The position numbers were made by a program, and so were the translations under genes. The notes below the pieces were generated by a model. It had not been told where the DNA came from and searched no databases. It saw only the letters and a list, made by a program, of their open reading frames with translations. DNA of 19,108 bases from Chloroflexota bacterium (GTDB lineage: Bacteria > Chloroflexota > Dehalococcoidia > UBA2979), in NCBI GenBank assembly GCA_947446155.1, contig CANFFZ010000035.1, positions 1 through 19,108 of the forward strand. The letters run 5' to 3'. Below are positions 6,222 to 14,677 of the stretch, one piece after another (the first letter of the stretch is position 1; each line of letters opens with the position of its first letter).

Positions 6222-7559
6222 CTAGTGAGCGTCCACGATGGGCCGGGGAACACCCGGCCCATCTTCACGTCCGGCAGCGCGCAATTGGTCATCGCTCGGC
6301 GGCGTAGCCAGCATGAAGAAGGGGATCGCCGCGGCTGTCACAGCCATGCAGATGAGCCAGCCCGCGTAGTAATGCGCCGTCCGGTCGACGAGCAGGCCCA
6401 CCACCCACGGCCCCAGGGCACCACCGGTCGTGGTCACGAGCGCGACCGTGCCGTTGATCGTCCCGAAGAATTTCGTGCCGAAGTAGTCCGCCAGCATCGC
6501 CGGACGTACCGGGATCGTGCCGCCGAAGCCGGGCGCGATCACGAGGATCCCGGCAGTGGCCATCGCGTAGGAGTCGGCGAACGCCAGGATCGGCAGCCCC
6601 GCCAGGACGAACAGACACGAAGCCACCACGATCAGCCGCTTCGAGAAGCGGTCCGCGAGGTAGCCCGCCCCGAGCCGCCCCACGATCGAAAACACCGTGA
6701 AGAACGCAACACTCGACCCGGCGACTGCCTTCGAGACGTGCATCTCGCGTTCCAGGTAGGGGATCTGGTGGATCACGACGGCGGTGGTGCTGAAGTTCAG
6801 GAACACCATCCCGAGCGACATGAACATGAACGACCGGGTGCGGACAGCCTCGCGCAGTGTCATACCCCAGCGGACCGCCGGGGCCAGCACGCGGCCGTCG
6901 TCGGAAGCCCGGAAACCATCGAGCGGCTGCGGGTGGCCATCCGGCCGCGTCCGGATGTTGATGGCAAACGCGATGCCCACGGTGAGCATGACGGCAGCGA
7001 GGATTCGCAGCGCGCCGCGCCAGCCGAACCCCTCGACCAGCGCCGCAATCGCGACGACCAGCAGCCCGCCCACACCACCACCGAGGGTCATGATCGACAT
7101 CGCGAAGGCACGTCGAGCCTCGAACCAGGAGGCGATGGCCACCAGGCCGACCGAACCGCCTGCGGCCGAAGATCCGATCGCGATCACCATCATCACCGCG
7201 TAGAAGTGCCAGATTGTCTGGATCTCGCTCATCAGCAGCACGCCGAACGCGCTGATCACCACACCGCCAAGGGCGACCTTCTGCGCCCCCAGACGGTCAA
7301 TCAGCGCACCGATGAACGGCGCGGCGATGCCCCCCACTTCGGAGCGCAGCGAAAACGCGAGGGAGGTCGCAGCGACGCTCCACCCGAACTCGTCGATGAC
7401 CTCGTTGAAGATCGTGCCGAAACCGTAGAAGAAGGATGCCCCGATGAGCAGCACGACGCAGGCCGCCGAACCGACGACGATCCAGCCCTCGTACACCCCG
7501 GGGAGCGCTCGTCGAAGCATCTGCGGATGGTACGCGCGGCCCACGTAGGCGCACGCCAA
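6222..7559 (-). CDS. MFS transporter, monocarboxylate/oxalate-formate antiporter-like
   Basis: A 445-residue integral membrane protein with the two six-helix halves of the major facilitator superfamily separated by a polar loop at roughly residues 205-240. The opening Y-E-G-W-I-V-V-G-S-A, followed by F-G-W-S-V-A-A-T-S-L and the loop motif G-A-L-I-D-R-L-G-A-Q-K, resembles the monocarboxylate and oxalate/formate carriers. A small organic acid is therefore a reasonable but unproven substrate. The second-half counterpart is G-Y-L-A-D-R-F-S-K-R. The TTG at 7559 has GGGAGA four or five bases upstream; the next choice is the ATG at codon 14. It lies 12 bases after lipA and is probably cotranscribed with lipB-lipA. 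Its last codons contain a strong hairpin at 6237-6263. Confidence 0.85.
   Translation of the reverse strand: MACAYVGRAYHPQMLRRALPGVYEGWIVVGSAACVVLLIGASFFYGFGTIFNEVIDEFGWSVAATSLAFSLRSEVGGIAAPFIGALIDRLGAQKVALGGVVISAFGVLLMSEIQTIWHFYAVMMVIAIGSSAAGGSVGLVAIASWFEARRAFAMSIMTLGGGVGGLLVVAIAALVEGFGWRGALRILAAVMLTVGIAFAINIRTRPDGHPQPLDGFRASDDGRVLAPAVRWGMTLREAVRTRSFMFMSLGMVFLNFSTTAVVIHQIPYLEREMHVSKAVAGSSVAFFTVFSIVGRLGAGYLADRFSKRLIVVASCLFVLAGLPILAFADSYAMATAGILVIAPGFGGTIPVRPAMLADYFGTKFFGTINGTVALVTTTGGALGPWVVGLLVDRTAHYYAGWLICMAVTAAAIPFFMLATPPSDDQLRAAGREDGPGVPRPIVDAH
6237..6263. terminator. Hairpin between the convergent VOC and MFS genes
   Basis: A perfect 11-bp inverted repeat (6237-6247 with 6253-6263, GATGGGCCGGG and its complement) has a 5-base GAACA loop. 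It starts 30 bases after the VOC stop and lies wholly within the last codons of the convergent MFS gene, whose stop is at 6222-6224. It can act as a terminator for the plus-strand transcript and perhaps for both directions. No T-run follows. Confidence 0.6.
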
Positions 7560-7571
7560 CCGTTCTCCCGG

Positions 7572-8465
7572 CTAGCCTGCCCCGCCAGCCTCTGCTTGCG
7601 CCCTCGCGTGGTACGAGGAGCGCACCAGCGGCCCTGCCTCGACGTGGCGGAAGCCGAGGCCAAGCGCGAAGTCCCGCAGCCTCGCGAACTCGTCCGGGTG
7701 GACGTATTCGACCACCGAGAGATGCTTCGGCGTCGGCCGCAGGTACTGGCCGAGCGTGAGTAGGGTCACTCCCACCTCGCGCAGGTCCGCGAACACCGCC
7801 TCCAGTTCCTCGGCAGTCTCTCCAAGGCCCAGCATGATCCCAGTCTTCCGAGGGATCTCAGGCGCGATCTCACGCGTGTGCCGGAAGACATCGAGCGTGC
7901 GCGCATAGTCGCCCCTCGACCGCACGCCTCGGTACAGTCGGGGCACCGTCTCGGTGTTGTGATTGAGTACGACGGGCCCGGCATCGAGGACTGCCCGCAA
8001 CGCCTCGACGTTCCCCATGAAGTCGGGTATCAGCACCTCGACGTCGCAGGTCGGGCGCGCGTGGCGCACCGCACGGATGCACGCGGCGAACGCGGACGCG
8101 CCCCCGTCCTCGAGGTCGTCCCGGTTCACCGAGGTGATCACGGCGTAGTCGAGACCGAGCGTGGCGACCGTCTGCGCGAGCCGCAACGGCTCAAGCAGGT
8201 CGATGCCCTCGGTCGGGTGCCCGCTCTTCACGGCGCAGTAGCCGCACGCCCTCGTACACGTGTCGCCGAGGATCATGAACGTGGCCGTACCCGCGTTAAA
8301 GCACTCCCCGATGTTCGGGCAGCGCGCCTCCTCGCAGACGGTGTGCAGCGACTGTTCGCGCAGCAGGTCCTTGATGTACCCGAAGCGCTCCCCGGCAGGG
8401 AACGGCGCTTTGAACCATGGCGGCTTCCGCTCTCGCGGCGTCTCGCGGGCGGGCGCCGAGGTCAC
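7572..8465 (-). CDS. lipA: Lipoyl synthase
   Basis: A radical S-adenosylmethionine enzyme that inserts two sulfur atoms into protein-bound octanoyl chains to make lipoyl groups. Both iron-sulfur cluster motifs are intact in the 297-residue product. The auxiliary cluster C-x4-C-x5-C is at Cys44, Cys49 and Cys55. The radical SAM C-x3-C-x2-C is at Cys70, Cys74 and Cys77. The C-terminal R-S-S-Y-H-A (from ~282) carries the serine that ligates the auxiliary cluster in the family. It starts at a GTG overlapping the lipB stop by four bases (GTGA), so the two are translationally coupled. It should act on the E2 lipoyl domain encoded on the other side of the divergent promoter. Confidence 0.96.
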   Translation of the reverse strand: MTSAPARETPRERKPPWFKAPFPAGERFGYIKDLLREQSLHTVCEEARCPNIGECFNAGTATFMILGDTCTRACGYCAVKSGHPTEGIDLLEPLRLAQTVATLGLDYAVITSVNRDDLEDGGASAFAACIRAVRHARPTCDVEVLIPDFMGNVEALRAVLDAGPVVLNHNTETVPRLYRGVRSRGDYARTLDVFRHTREIAPEIPRKTGIMLGLGETAEELEAVFADLREVGVTLLTLGQYLRPTPKHLSVVEYVHPDEFARLRDFALGLGFRHVEAGPLVRSSYHARAQAEAGGAG

Positions 8466-9127
8466 GCGTACACCGCCTCGACCAGTGCCACCTCAAACGC
8501 CTCCGCGAAAGCCGCTGCCATCGCCTCCGCAACCGCGGCAAGCGCCGGAGCGTCCCCCCGCACAACTGCCATCGAGGTCACCCCAGCGTCCTCGATGCCG
8601 CACGGGACGATCGCGTCGAACCACGCAAGGTCTGGCGAGACGTTCAGCGCGAGGCCGTGGCGACTCACGCCTCGGTCGATGCGGACGCCGACAGCGGCGA
8701 TCTTGGCGCCAGCGACCCAAACACCGGGACGACCGACGACCCGCAAGCCCTCGATCCCCCACTTCGCCAGCGTCTCGATCGCGACGCCTTCGAGGGCGCG
8801 CACGTAGTCACCGACGCGCAGCCCGCGAGTATGCAGGCGAAGGACCGGGTAGAGGACGAGTTGGCCGGGCCCGTGCCAGATGACATCGCCCCCGCGGTCA
8901 GCCTCGACGAGTGGGGCGGGAAGAGCGGCTTCGGGGAGGCGGAGGCCACCTCGCGCGGCGCGGGCACCGAGGGTGTAGACGGGCGCGTGCTCCAGGAGGG
9001 CGACGGCCTCGGGGCCACCGGCGCGGACGGCCTCGCTGCGGGCGTGCATCCAGTCGAGGGCCACCGCGTACGGGACGCGCTCGCGCCCGGCGGTGAGCCA
9101 GAGGTCAACCGGCGTGGCGCTGTCCAT
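8462..9127 (-). CDS. lipB: Lipoyl(octanoyl) transferase
   Basis: Transfers octanoate from acyl carrier protein to the lysine of lipoyl domains, giving LipA its substrate. In the 221-residue product the signature R-G-G-D-V-I-W-H-G-P-G-Q-L lies at 78-90. Lys142 (G-A-K-I-A-A-V-G) and Cys176 (P-C-G-I) match the catalytic Lys/Cys pair of the family. The ATG at 9127 is chosen because upstream codons run into the divergent aceE and encode no family sequence. There is no Shine-Dalgarno sequence, but TAGACT sits exactly 7 bases before the ATG, which suggests a leaderless transcript. It is the first gene of the lipB-lipA-MFS operon. Confidence 0.93.
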   Translation of the reverse strand: MDSATPVDLWLTAGRERVPYAVALDWMHARSEAVRAGGPEAVALLEHAPVYTLGARAARGGLRLPEAALPAPLVEADRGGDVIWHGPGQLVLYPVLRLHTRGLRVGDYVRALEGVAIETLAKWGIEGLRVVGRPGVWVAGAKIAAVGVRIDRGVSRHGLALNVSPDLAWFDAIVPCGIEDAGVTSMAVVRGDAPALAAVAEAMAAAFAEAFEVALVEAVYA

Positions 9128-9185
9128 GCGTAACAGTCTAGCCACATGCGGTGCGGTACTCTCGACACGTCGAACGGAGGTACGC
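9128..9185. promoter_or_regulatory. Divergent promoter region, lipB / pyruvate dehydrogenase operon
   Basis: The 58 bases between the two divergent starts must serve both operons. On the minus strand TAGACT (9140-9135) would place the transcription start at or next to the lipB ATG. On the plus strand TACTCT (9157-9162) would leave a short leader with GGAGG at 9176-9180 before the aceE GTG. Both hexamers fit only a loose TANNNT pattern and no clear -35 elements are seen. No obvious operator dyad is present. Confidence 0.4.
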
Positions 9186-11873
9186 GTGGCGGACGAAGCA
9201 GCAGGCGCGCCGGACGCGCCGGACTGGGTTGAGACGCGCGAGTGGACCGAGGCACTCCGCGATGTCGTGCGCTCGTCGGGTGCCGCGCGCGCGAGTCGGC
9301 TGCTGCAGTCGCTCCAGATCGACGCCCAGCGCACCGGCATTCCGCTCCCCGTCACCTCCCGCACGCCGTACGTGAACACCATCCCCCCCGAGCACCAGGC
9401 GCCCTACCCCGGCGACCTGGAACTCGAACGGCGGATCACGCGCCTCGTCCGCTGGAACGCCCTCGCGATGGTGACCGAGGCGAACGAGCGCACGCCGGGC
9501 ATCGGCGGTCACATCTCCACGTACGCCTCCGCCGCCGTGCTGTACGAGGTGGGGTTCCAGCAGTTCTGGCGCGGGCCGGACGCGCCTGGCGGTGCCGACC
9601 TGCTCTACATCCAGGGCCACGCCTCCCCCGGCATCTACGCGCGCTCGTACCTCGAGGGGCGCATCTCGGCGAAGGAGATGCGGAACTTCCGTCGGGAGTT
9701 CGCAGAAGGCGGCGGGCTCTCGTCCTACCCGCACCCGTGGCTGATGCCGGAGTACTGGCAGTTCCCGACCGTCTCGATGGGGCTCGGGCCGATCACGGCG
9801 ATCTACCAGGCCCGCTTCATGCGCTACCTCGAACAGCGCGGGCTGATCCCGGTGAGCGACCGCAAGGTGTGGTGCTTCATCGGCGACGGGGAGACGGATG
9901 AGCCGGAGTCGCTGGGCGCGATCTCACTCGCCGCGCGCGAGGGCCTCGACAACCTCATCTTCGTCGTGAACTGCAACCTCCAACGCCTCGATGGGCCGGT
10001 CCGAGGCAACGGGCAGATCATCCAGGAACTGGAGGCTGTGTTCCGCGGCGTCGGCTGGAACGTGCTCAAGGTGCTGTGGGGCGGCGACTGGGACGCCCTC
10101 CTCGCCCGCGACACGGAGGGCCTGCTCGTGCAGCGCATGGGTGAGGTCGTCGACGGCCAGTACCAGAAGTACGCGGTCGCGGGCGGCGCCTACACGCGGG
10201 AGCACTTCTGGGGTGTCGACCCGCGCCTCGCGAGGTTGGTCGCGCATCTGTCCGACGACGACCTGCTGCGCCTGCGCCTCGGCGGGCACGACCACGAGAA
10301 GGTGTACGCGGCATACCACGCCGCCACGACGCATCGAGGCGGCCCGACGGTCATCCTTGCCCGCACGATCAAGGGCTACGGCCTCGGCACCGCCGGTGAG
10401 GCACGCAACGTCGCCCATCAGCAGAAACACCTGGACGAGGACGACCTGGTCGCGTTCCGCGACCGCTTCATGCTCCCACTCTCTGACGAGGAGGTCGGCC
10501 GCGCGCCCCTCTACCGCCCGGCCGAGAACTCCCGTGAGACGCGGTACCTCCTGGAGCGACGGCGAGCCCTCGGCGGCTTCCTCCCACAACGACGCGTGCG
10601 CGAGGAAGCGCTGCCGCTGCCGCCGGACTCGGTATTCGCGGAGTTCCTCGCTGGCTCGGGCGAGCGCGAGGTCTCCACGACGATGGCGTTCGTGCGCATC
10701 CTCGCGGGGCTCATGCGCTCGCCTGACCTCGGCAAGCGCATCGTGCCGGTGATCCCGGACGAGGCGCGCACGTTCGGCATGGAGACGTTCTTCCGCGAGT
10801 TCGGCATCTACGCCCACCAGGGCCAGAACTACGAGCCGGTCGACCGCGAAAGCCTCATTTACTACAAGGAGTCCGCCGACGGGCAGGTCCTGGAGGAGGG
10901 CATCAACGAGGCAGGCGCATTCTCCTCGCTGCTCGCCGCCGGGACGTCCTACGCCAACTACGGCCGCGCGATGCTGCCGTTCTTCATCCTCTATTCGATG
11001 TTCGGGCTACAGCGCGTCGGCGACCTCGCGTGGGCGGCGGGCGATGCACGGGCGCGCGGTTTCCTGATCGGCGCGACGTCTGGGCGCACGACGCTCAACG
11101 GCGAGGGCCTCCAGCACCAGGACGGCCACAGCCACCTGCTGGCCTCCGCCATCCCGAACATGCGCGCCTATGACCCGGCATTCGCGTTCGAACTGGCCGT
11201 GCTGCTCCAGGACGGCGTCCGCCGGATGGTCGAGGGCCACGAGGACGGTCTTACCTACCTCACCGTCGGTAACGAGAACTACCGGCAGCCCCCGATGCCC
11301 GAGGGTGACGGCGTCCGCGAGGGCATCGTGCGCGGGCTCTACCGCTTCCGCACACTGACCCCGGTGGGCGCCCCCGCCACCGCGCGCGTCCACCTGCTGG
11401 GCTCGGGCGCCATCATGAACGAGGTGCTGCACGCGCAGTCGATGCTCGCCGAGCGCTTCGGCGTCGCCTCGGATGTCTGGTCGGCCACCTCGTACACCGA
11501 GCTGCGCCGCGAAGCGCTCGAGGTGGAGCGGTGGAACCTGCTGCACCCAGAGGCGGAAGAGCGGGTGCCGTACATCGGGCAACTCCTCGCCGACGGTGCG
11601 CCGGTCATCGCCGCCTCGGACTTCGTGAAAGCGCTCCCCGACGGCCTGGCGAAATGGGTGCCCGGTCGCCTCGTGGCACTGGGGACGGACGGCTTCGGCC
11701 GGAGCGAGACGCGCGAGGCCCTACGCGACCACTTCGAGGTGGACCGCAACCACATCGCCTTCGCCGCCCTCGCAGCCCTCGTGCGTGAGAAGACGATCCC
11801 CGCGCGCGTGGCGACCGAGGCCCGCACCGCGCTCGGCATCGATGCCGAGCGCAGCGACCCGGCGCAGGCGTAG
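9186..11873 (+). CDS. aceE: Pyruvate dehydrogenase E1 component, homodimeric type
   Basis: Thiamine diphosphate-dependent decarboxylation of pyruvate and reductive acetylation of the E2 lipoyl arm. At 895 residues it is the single-chain AceE type (E. coli AceE is 887), not the alpha/beta type. Visible landmarks are Q-G-H-A-S-P-G-I-Y-A-R (143-153), the thiamine-binding G-D-G-E-T-D-E-P-E-S at ~233-242 ending at N-C-N-L-Q-R-L-D-G-P-V (262 onward), and G-R-T-T-L-N-G-E-G-L-Q-H-Q-D-G-H-S-H in the second half. The GTG at 9186 has GGAGG five bases upstream; an earlier GTG at 9093 lies inside lipB and is not credible. It is first in an operon with E2, E3 and malate synthase, with a 24-base gap to E2. 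Confidence 0.96.
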   Translation: MADEAAGAPDAPDWVETREWTEALRDVVRSSGAARASRLLQSLQIDAQRTGIPLPVTSRTPYVNTIPPEHQAPYPGDLELERRITRLVRWNALAMVTEANERTPGIGGHISTYASAAVLYEVGFQQFWRGPDAPGGADLLYIQGHASPGIYARSYLEGRISAKEMRNFRREFAEGGGLSSYPHPWLMPEYWQFPTVSMGLGPITAIYQARFMRYLEQRGLIPVSDRKVWCFIGDGETDEPESLGAISLAAREGLDNLIFVVNCNLQRLDGPVRGNGQIIQELEAVFRGVGWNVLKVLWGGDWDALLARDTEGLLVQRMGEVVDGQYQKYAVAGGAYTREHFWGVDPRLARLVAHLSDDDLLRLRLGGHDHEKVYAAYHAATTHRGGPTVILARTIKGYGLGTAGEARNVAHQQKHLDEDDLVAFRDRFMLPLSDEEVGRAPLYRPAENSRETRYLLERRRALGGFLPQRRVREEALPLPPDSVFAEFLAGSGEREVSTTMAFVRILAGLMRSPDLGKRIVPVIPDEARTFGMETFFREFGIYAHQGQNYEPVDRESLIYYKESADGQVLEEGINEAGAFSSLLAAGTSYANYGRAMLPFFILYSMFGLQRVGDLAWAAGDARARGFLIGATSGRTTLNGEGLQHQDGHSHLLASAIPNMRAYDPAFAFELAVLLQDGVRRMVEGHEDGLTYLTVGNENYRQPPMPEGDGVREGIVRGLYRFRTLTPVGAPATARVHLLGSGAIMNEVLHAQSMLAERFGVASDVWSATSYTELRREALEVERWNLLHPEAEERVPYIGQLLADGAPVIAASDFVKALPDGLAKWVPGRLVALGTDGFGRSETREALRDHFEVDRNHIAFAALAALVREKTIPARVATEARTALGIDAERSDPAQA

Positions 11874-11897
11874 GCTCAACGTACGAGGGAGAGCGCG

Positions 11898-13232
11898 ATG
11901 GCAGAGTTCAAGTTGCCCGACCTCGGCGAGGGCATTACCGAAGCCGATGTGCTGAAGGTCTACGTCTCCCCGGGCGACACGGTCGCCGTCGATCAGCCAA
12001 TCGTGGAGATCGAGACGGAGAAGGCCACCCTCGATGTCCCGTCCGGCGTGGCTGGCACCGTCTCGGCTGTCCTCGTGCGCATGGGCCAGACAATCCCCGT
12101 CGGCGCCCCGCTAATCGAGGTTGGTGCAGGCACTCCGTCAGCAGGGGCACCCGCTCCAGCAGCGGCACCCGCAGTCCCTGTAGCGCCGCCCGCTCCAGCA
12201 CAACCTGCTCCGGCCCCGGTGGCCGAGGCCCCCGTGCCACCGACGGCTCCCACCACACCGCCCGCGCCGGTCGCGCCGGCGCCGGCCTCCGCAAAAGCTG
12301 GCTCCGTCTCCGCCTCGCCGTCTGTGCGCAAACTCGCGCGCGAGGTCGGCGTGGACATCGGCAGCGTGACGGGCACCGGCCCGGGTGCGCGCATCACGGA
12401 CAACGACGTGAAGCGCGCAGCCCGCGAGCGCGTCATGACTCCAGCCCCCGCGCCTGCCTCGACAGGTGGCGACGAGGTGCATCGGAGCGCCGAGGGACGG
12501 CTGTTGCCCGACTTCACGCAATGGGGGGAGGTGACTAGGGAGCCGCTGTCGCGCCTTCGGCGAACGGTCGCGCGCAACATGGTGCAGTCGTGGACGGAGA
12601 TCCCGCACGTCCATCTGTACGACCGGGCCGACATCACCGCAATGGAAGAGATGCGTCAGCAGTTCAAGGCGCGCGCTACCGCCGTCGGTGGCACGCTCAC
12701 GATCTCCGTGATGATGCTGAAGGTGATCGCCGCCGCACTCCGTGCGCACCCGAGGCTGAACGCCAGCCTCGACACCCACGCCAACGAACTCGTGCTGAAG
12801 GACTACGTCCACATCGGTGTTGCCGTGGACACCGAACGAGGGCTCGTGGTGCCAAAGATCGAGGACGTCGACCAGAAGAACATCATCGAACTCTCGGTGG
12901 AACTGAGCGGGATCGCGGAGCGCGCGCGCAAGAACGAATTGACGCTGGAGGAGATGCGCGGCTCGACCTTCACCGTGACGAACCTTGGCTCGTTCGGCAT
13001 CGGGCATTTCGACCCGATCATCAACTGGCCGGAAGTCGCCGTGATGGGCCTCGGCCGCGCGCAACAGACCGCGGTGTGGGACGCCACCTCGAAAACGTGG
13101 GAGCCGAAGCTGCTCATGCCGCTCTCGCTCGGCCACGACCATCGCATCATCGACGGCGCGGATGGGGCGCGCTTCCTCACCTGGATCGTCGAGGCGATCA
13201 AGAACCCGCTGCTGATGGCGCTGGAGGGCTAG
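11898..13232 (+). CDS. aceF: Pyruvate dehydrogenase E2, dihydrolipoamide acetyltransferase
   Basis: Accepts the acetyl group from E1 and passes it to CoA, forming acetyl-CoA and the structural core of the complex. The 444 residues divide into four parts: one lipoyl domain at 1-78 with the lipoylated Lys42 in E-T-E-K-A; an Ala/Pro-rich flexible linker at ~79-135; a peripheral-subunit-binding domain at ~141-177 (S-V-R-K-L-A-R-E-V-G-V-D and G-x-G-P-G-A-R-I-T); and a catalytic domain ending in H-D-H-R-I-I-D-G with His415 and Asp419. AceE-type complexes often have E2 chains with several lipoyl domains; this one has a single domain. GAGGGAGAG precedes the ATG. E3 follows after one base, implying coupled translation. 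Confidence 0.95.
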   Translation: MAEFKLPDLGEGITEADVLKVYVSPGDTVAVDQPIVEIETEKATLDVPSGVAGTVSAVLVRMGQTIPVGAPLIEVGAGTPSAGAPAPAAAPAVPVAPPAPAQPAPAPVAEAPVPPTAPTTPPAPVAPAPASAKAGSVSASPSVRKLAREVGVDIGSVTGTGPGARITDNDVKRAARERVMTPAPAPASTGGDEVHRSAEGRLLPDFTQWGEVTREPLSRLRRTVARNMVQSWTEIPHVHLYDRADITAMEEMRQQFKARATAVGGTLTISVMMLKVIAAALRAHPRLNASLDTHANELVLKDYVHIGVAVDTERGLVVPKIEDVDQKNIIELSVELSGIAERARKNELTLEEMRGSTFTVTNLGSFGIGHFDPIINWPEVAVMGLGRAQQTAVWDATSKTWEPKLLMPLSLGHDHRIIDGADGARFLTWIVEAIKNPLLMALEG

Positions 13233-13233
13233 C

Positions 13234-14658
13234 GTGGCCGATCCAATCCGCCTCGCCGTCCTCGGGGCGGGCCCCGGCGGCTACCCGGCCGCGTTCCTCG
13301 CCGCCGAGCACGGGATGGACGTCACCCTGATCGACGTGCGCCCGCAGCCGGGGGGTGTCTGCCTGTATGAGGGCTGTATCCCCTCGAAGGCGCTCCTCCA
13401 CGCCGCCTCGGTGGTCACAGACGCGCGAGCCGCCGCCGCGATCGGCCTCACCTTCGACGCCCCACGCCTCGACCTCGACCGGCTGCGCAGCTGGAAGGAC
13501 GAGGTGGTACGCGGGCTCACGAGCGGCCTCGGCCAGATCGCACGCGCGCGGAAGGTTCGCTACGTCCAGGGACGCGGCCGCTTCGTCGACGCGCACACCC
13601 TCCGCGTGGCGACCGAGGGCGAACTGACCGAGGTGCAGTTCGACGCCGCAATCGTGGCGACCGGCTCGTCTGCCTCGATCCCGCTGCCGCTGCGCCTCGC
13701 CTCCTCGCGCGTGTGGGACGCTGAGGCGGCGCTACGACTCTCCGAGGTGCCGGCGGCGCTGCTCGTGGTGGGTGGTGGCTACATCGGCCTCGAGATGGCG
13801 ACGGTGTACGCCGCGCTCGGCTCGCGTGTGACGGTCGTCGAGGCGACGGCGGGGCTGCTGCCGGGCGCCGACCGCGACCTCGTGGACGTGCTCGCGAAGC
13901 GCGTCGCCAGCGTCGTCGAAGGCATCCTGCTGCTGACCAGCGTCGATGCGCTCGCCGAGACCGATGACGGTGGTGTGCGCGCGACGCTTACGGGTGCCGC
14001 CGGCACGGAGGAACGCCGGTTCGACCGCGTGCTCATCGCGACGGGCCGCCGCCCCAACAGCGCTGACCTCGGCTTCGACACCACGCGTGCCCTCGTGACC
14101 GCACGCGGGTTCGTCGAGGTAGACCAGCAGCGCCGGACGGCAGAGCCCTCGATCTATGCGATCGGCGATGTCGCCGGAGAGCCGATGCTCGCGCACAAGG
14201 CCACGCACGAGGCACGGGTGGCGATGGAGGCGATCGGCGGAGAGCCCACCATCTGGAAGCCCCCCGTGATCCCCACCGTGATCTACACCGACCCGGAACT
14301 CGCGTGGTGCGGCCTGACGGAGACGGACGCTCGCGCGCGCGGCCTCGACATCGAGGTGGCCCGGTTCCCGTGGAGCGCCTCGGGCCGTGCTGCGACCGCA
14401 GCGGACCGTGAGGGCCTCACGAAGTGGCTGGTGGAGGCTGGCACGGGCCGCATCATGGGCGCTGGCATCGTCGGCCGGGGCGCCGGCGATCTGATCGCGG
14501 AGGCGACGCTGGCCGTGGAGATGGGGGCGCGGCTGGATGACATCCGCCTGACGGTGCATCCTCACCCCTCGCGCTCCGAGACGCTGATGGAGGCCGCCGA
14601 GGCGTTCTACGGCACGAGCCCGCACTACATCGCGCGAAACCGCCCGCGGACGCCGTAG
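13234..14658 (+). CDS. lpd: Dihydrolipoyl dehydrogenase (E3)
   Basis: FAD enzyme that reoxidises the dihydrolipoyl arm of E2 and reduces NAD+. The 474-residue product has the FAD-binding G-A-G-P-G-G at 11-16 and the redox-active disulfide in G-V-C-L-Y-E-G-C-I-P-S-K with Cys43 and Cys48. A second dinucleotide motif G-G-G-Y-I-G-L-E follows, then A-I-G-D-V-A, and the C-terminal catalytic H-P-x3-E with His444 and Glu449. Most family members read T-C-L-N around the first cysteine; here it is V-C-L-Y, a conservative variation. It begins at a GTG one base after the E2 stop and is followed by malate synthase after 19 bases. It probably serves only this complex, though E3 can be shared with other 2-oxo acid dehydrogenases. 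Confidence 0.95.
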   Translation: MADPIRLAVLGAGPGGYPAAFLAAEHGMDVTLIDVRPQPGGVCLYEGCIPSKALLHAASVVTDARAAAAIGLTFDAPRLDLDRLRSWKDEVVRGLTSGLGQIARARKVRYVQGRGRFVDAHTLRVATEGELTEVQFDAAIVATGSSASIPLPLRLASSRVWDAEAALRLSEVPAALLVVGGGYIGLEMATVYAALGSRVTVVEATAGLLPGADRDLVDVLAKRVASVVEGILLLTSVDALAETDDGGVRATLTGAAGTEERRFDRVLIATGRRPNSADLGFDTTRALVTARGFVEVDQQRRTAEPSIYAIGDVAGEPMLAHKATHEARVAMEAIGGEPTIWKPPVIPTVIYTDPELAWCGLTETDARARGLDIEVARFPWSASGRAATAADREGLTKWLVEAGTGRIMGAGIVGRGAGDLIAEATLAVEMGARLDDIRLTVHPHPSRSETLMEAAEAFYGTSPHYIARNRPRTP

Positions 14659-14677
14659 CAGTAACCAGGAGATTCCG

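Noticed and set aside
6225..7763. 512-residue plus-strand open frame opposite the MFS gene and lipA
   Set aside because: Spans two well-supported genes on the other strand. Composition dominated by Arg, His, Asp and Gln, no recognisable domain, no ribosome binding site.
9093..9185. Upstream GTG start for aceE adding 31 residues
   Set aside because: It lies inside lipB, lacks a ribosome binding site and adds non-family sequence. The GTG at 9186 has a well-spaced GGAGG.
12130..12300. Repetitive GC-rich stretch as a tandem repeat
   Set aside because: It encodes the normal Ala/Pro linker of E2. The repetition follows from codon and residue bias rather than a DNA repeat unit.
12138..13142. Minus-strand open frame opposite E2
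   Set aside because: Antisense shadow; the plus strand carries all E2 domains.
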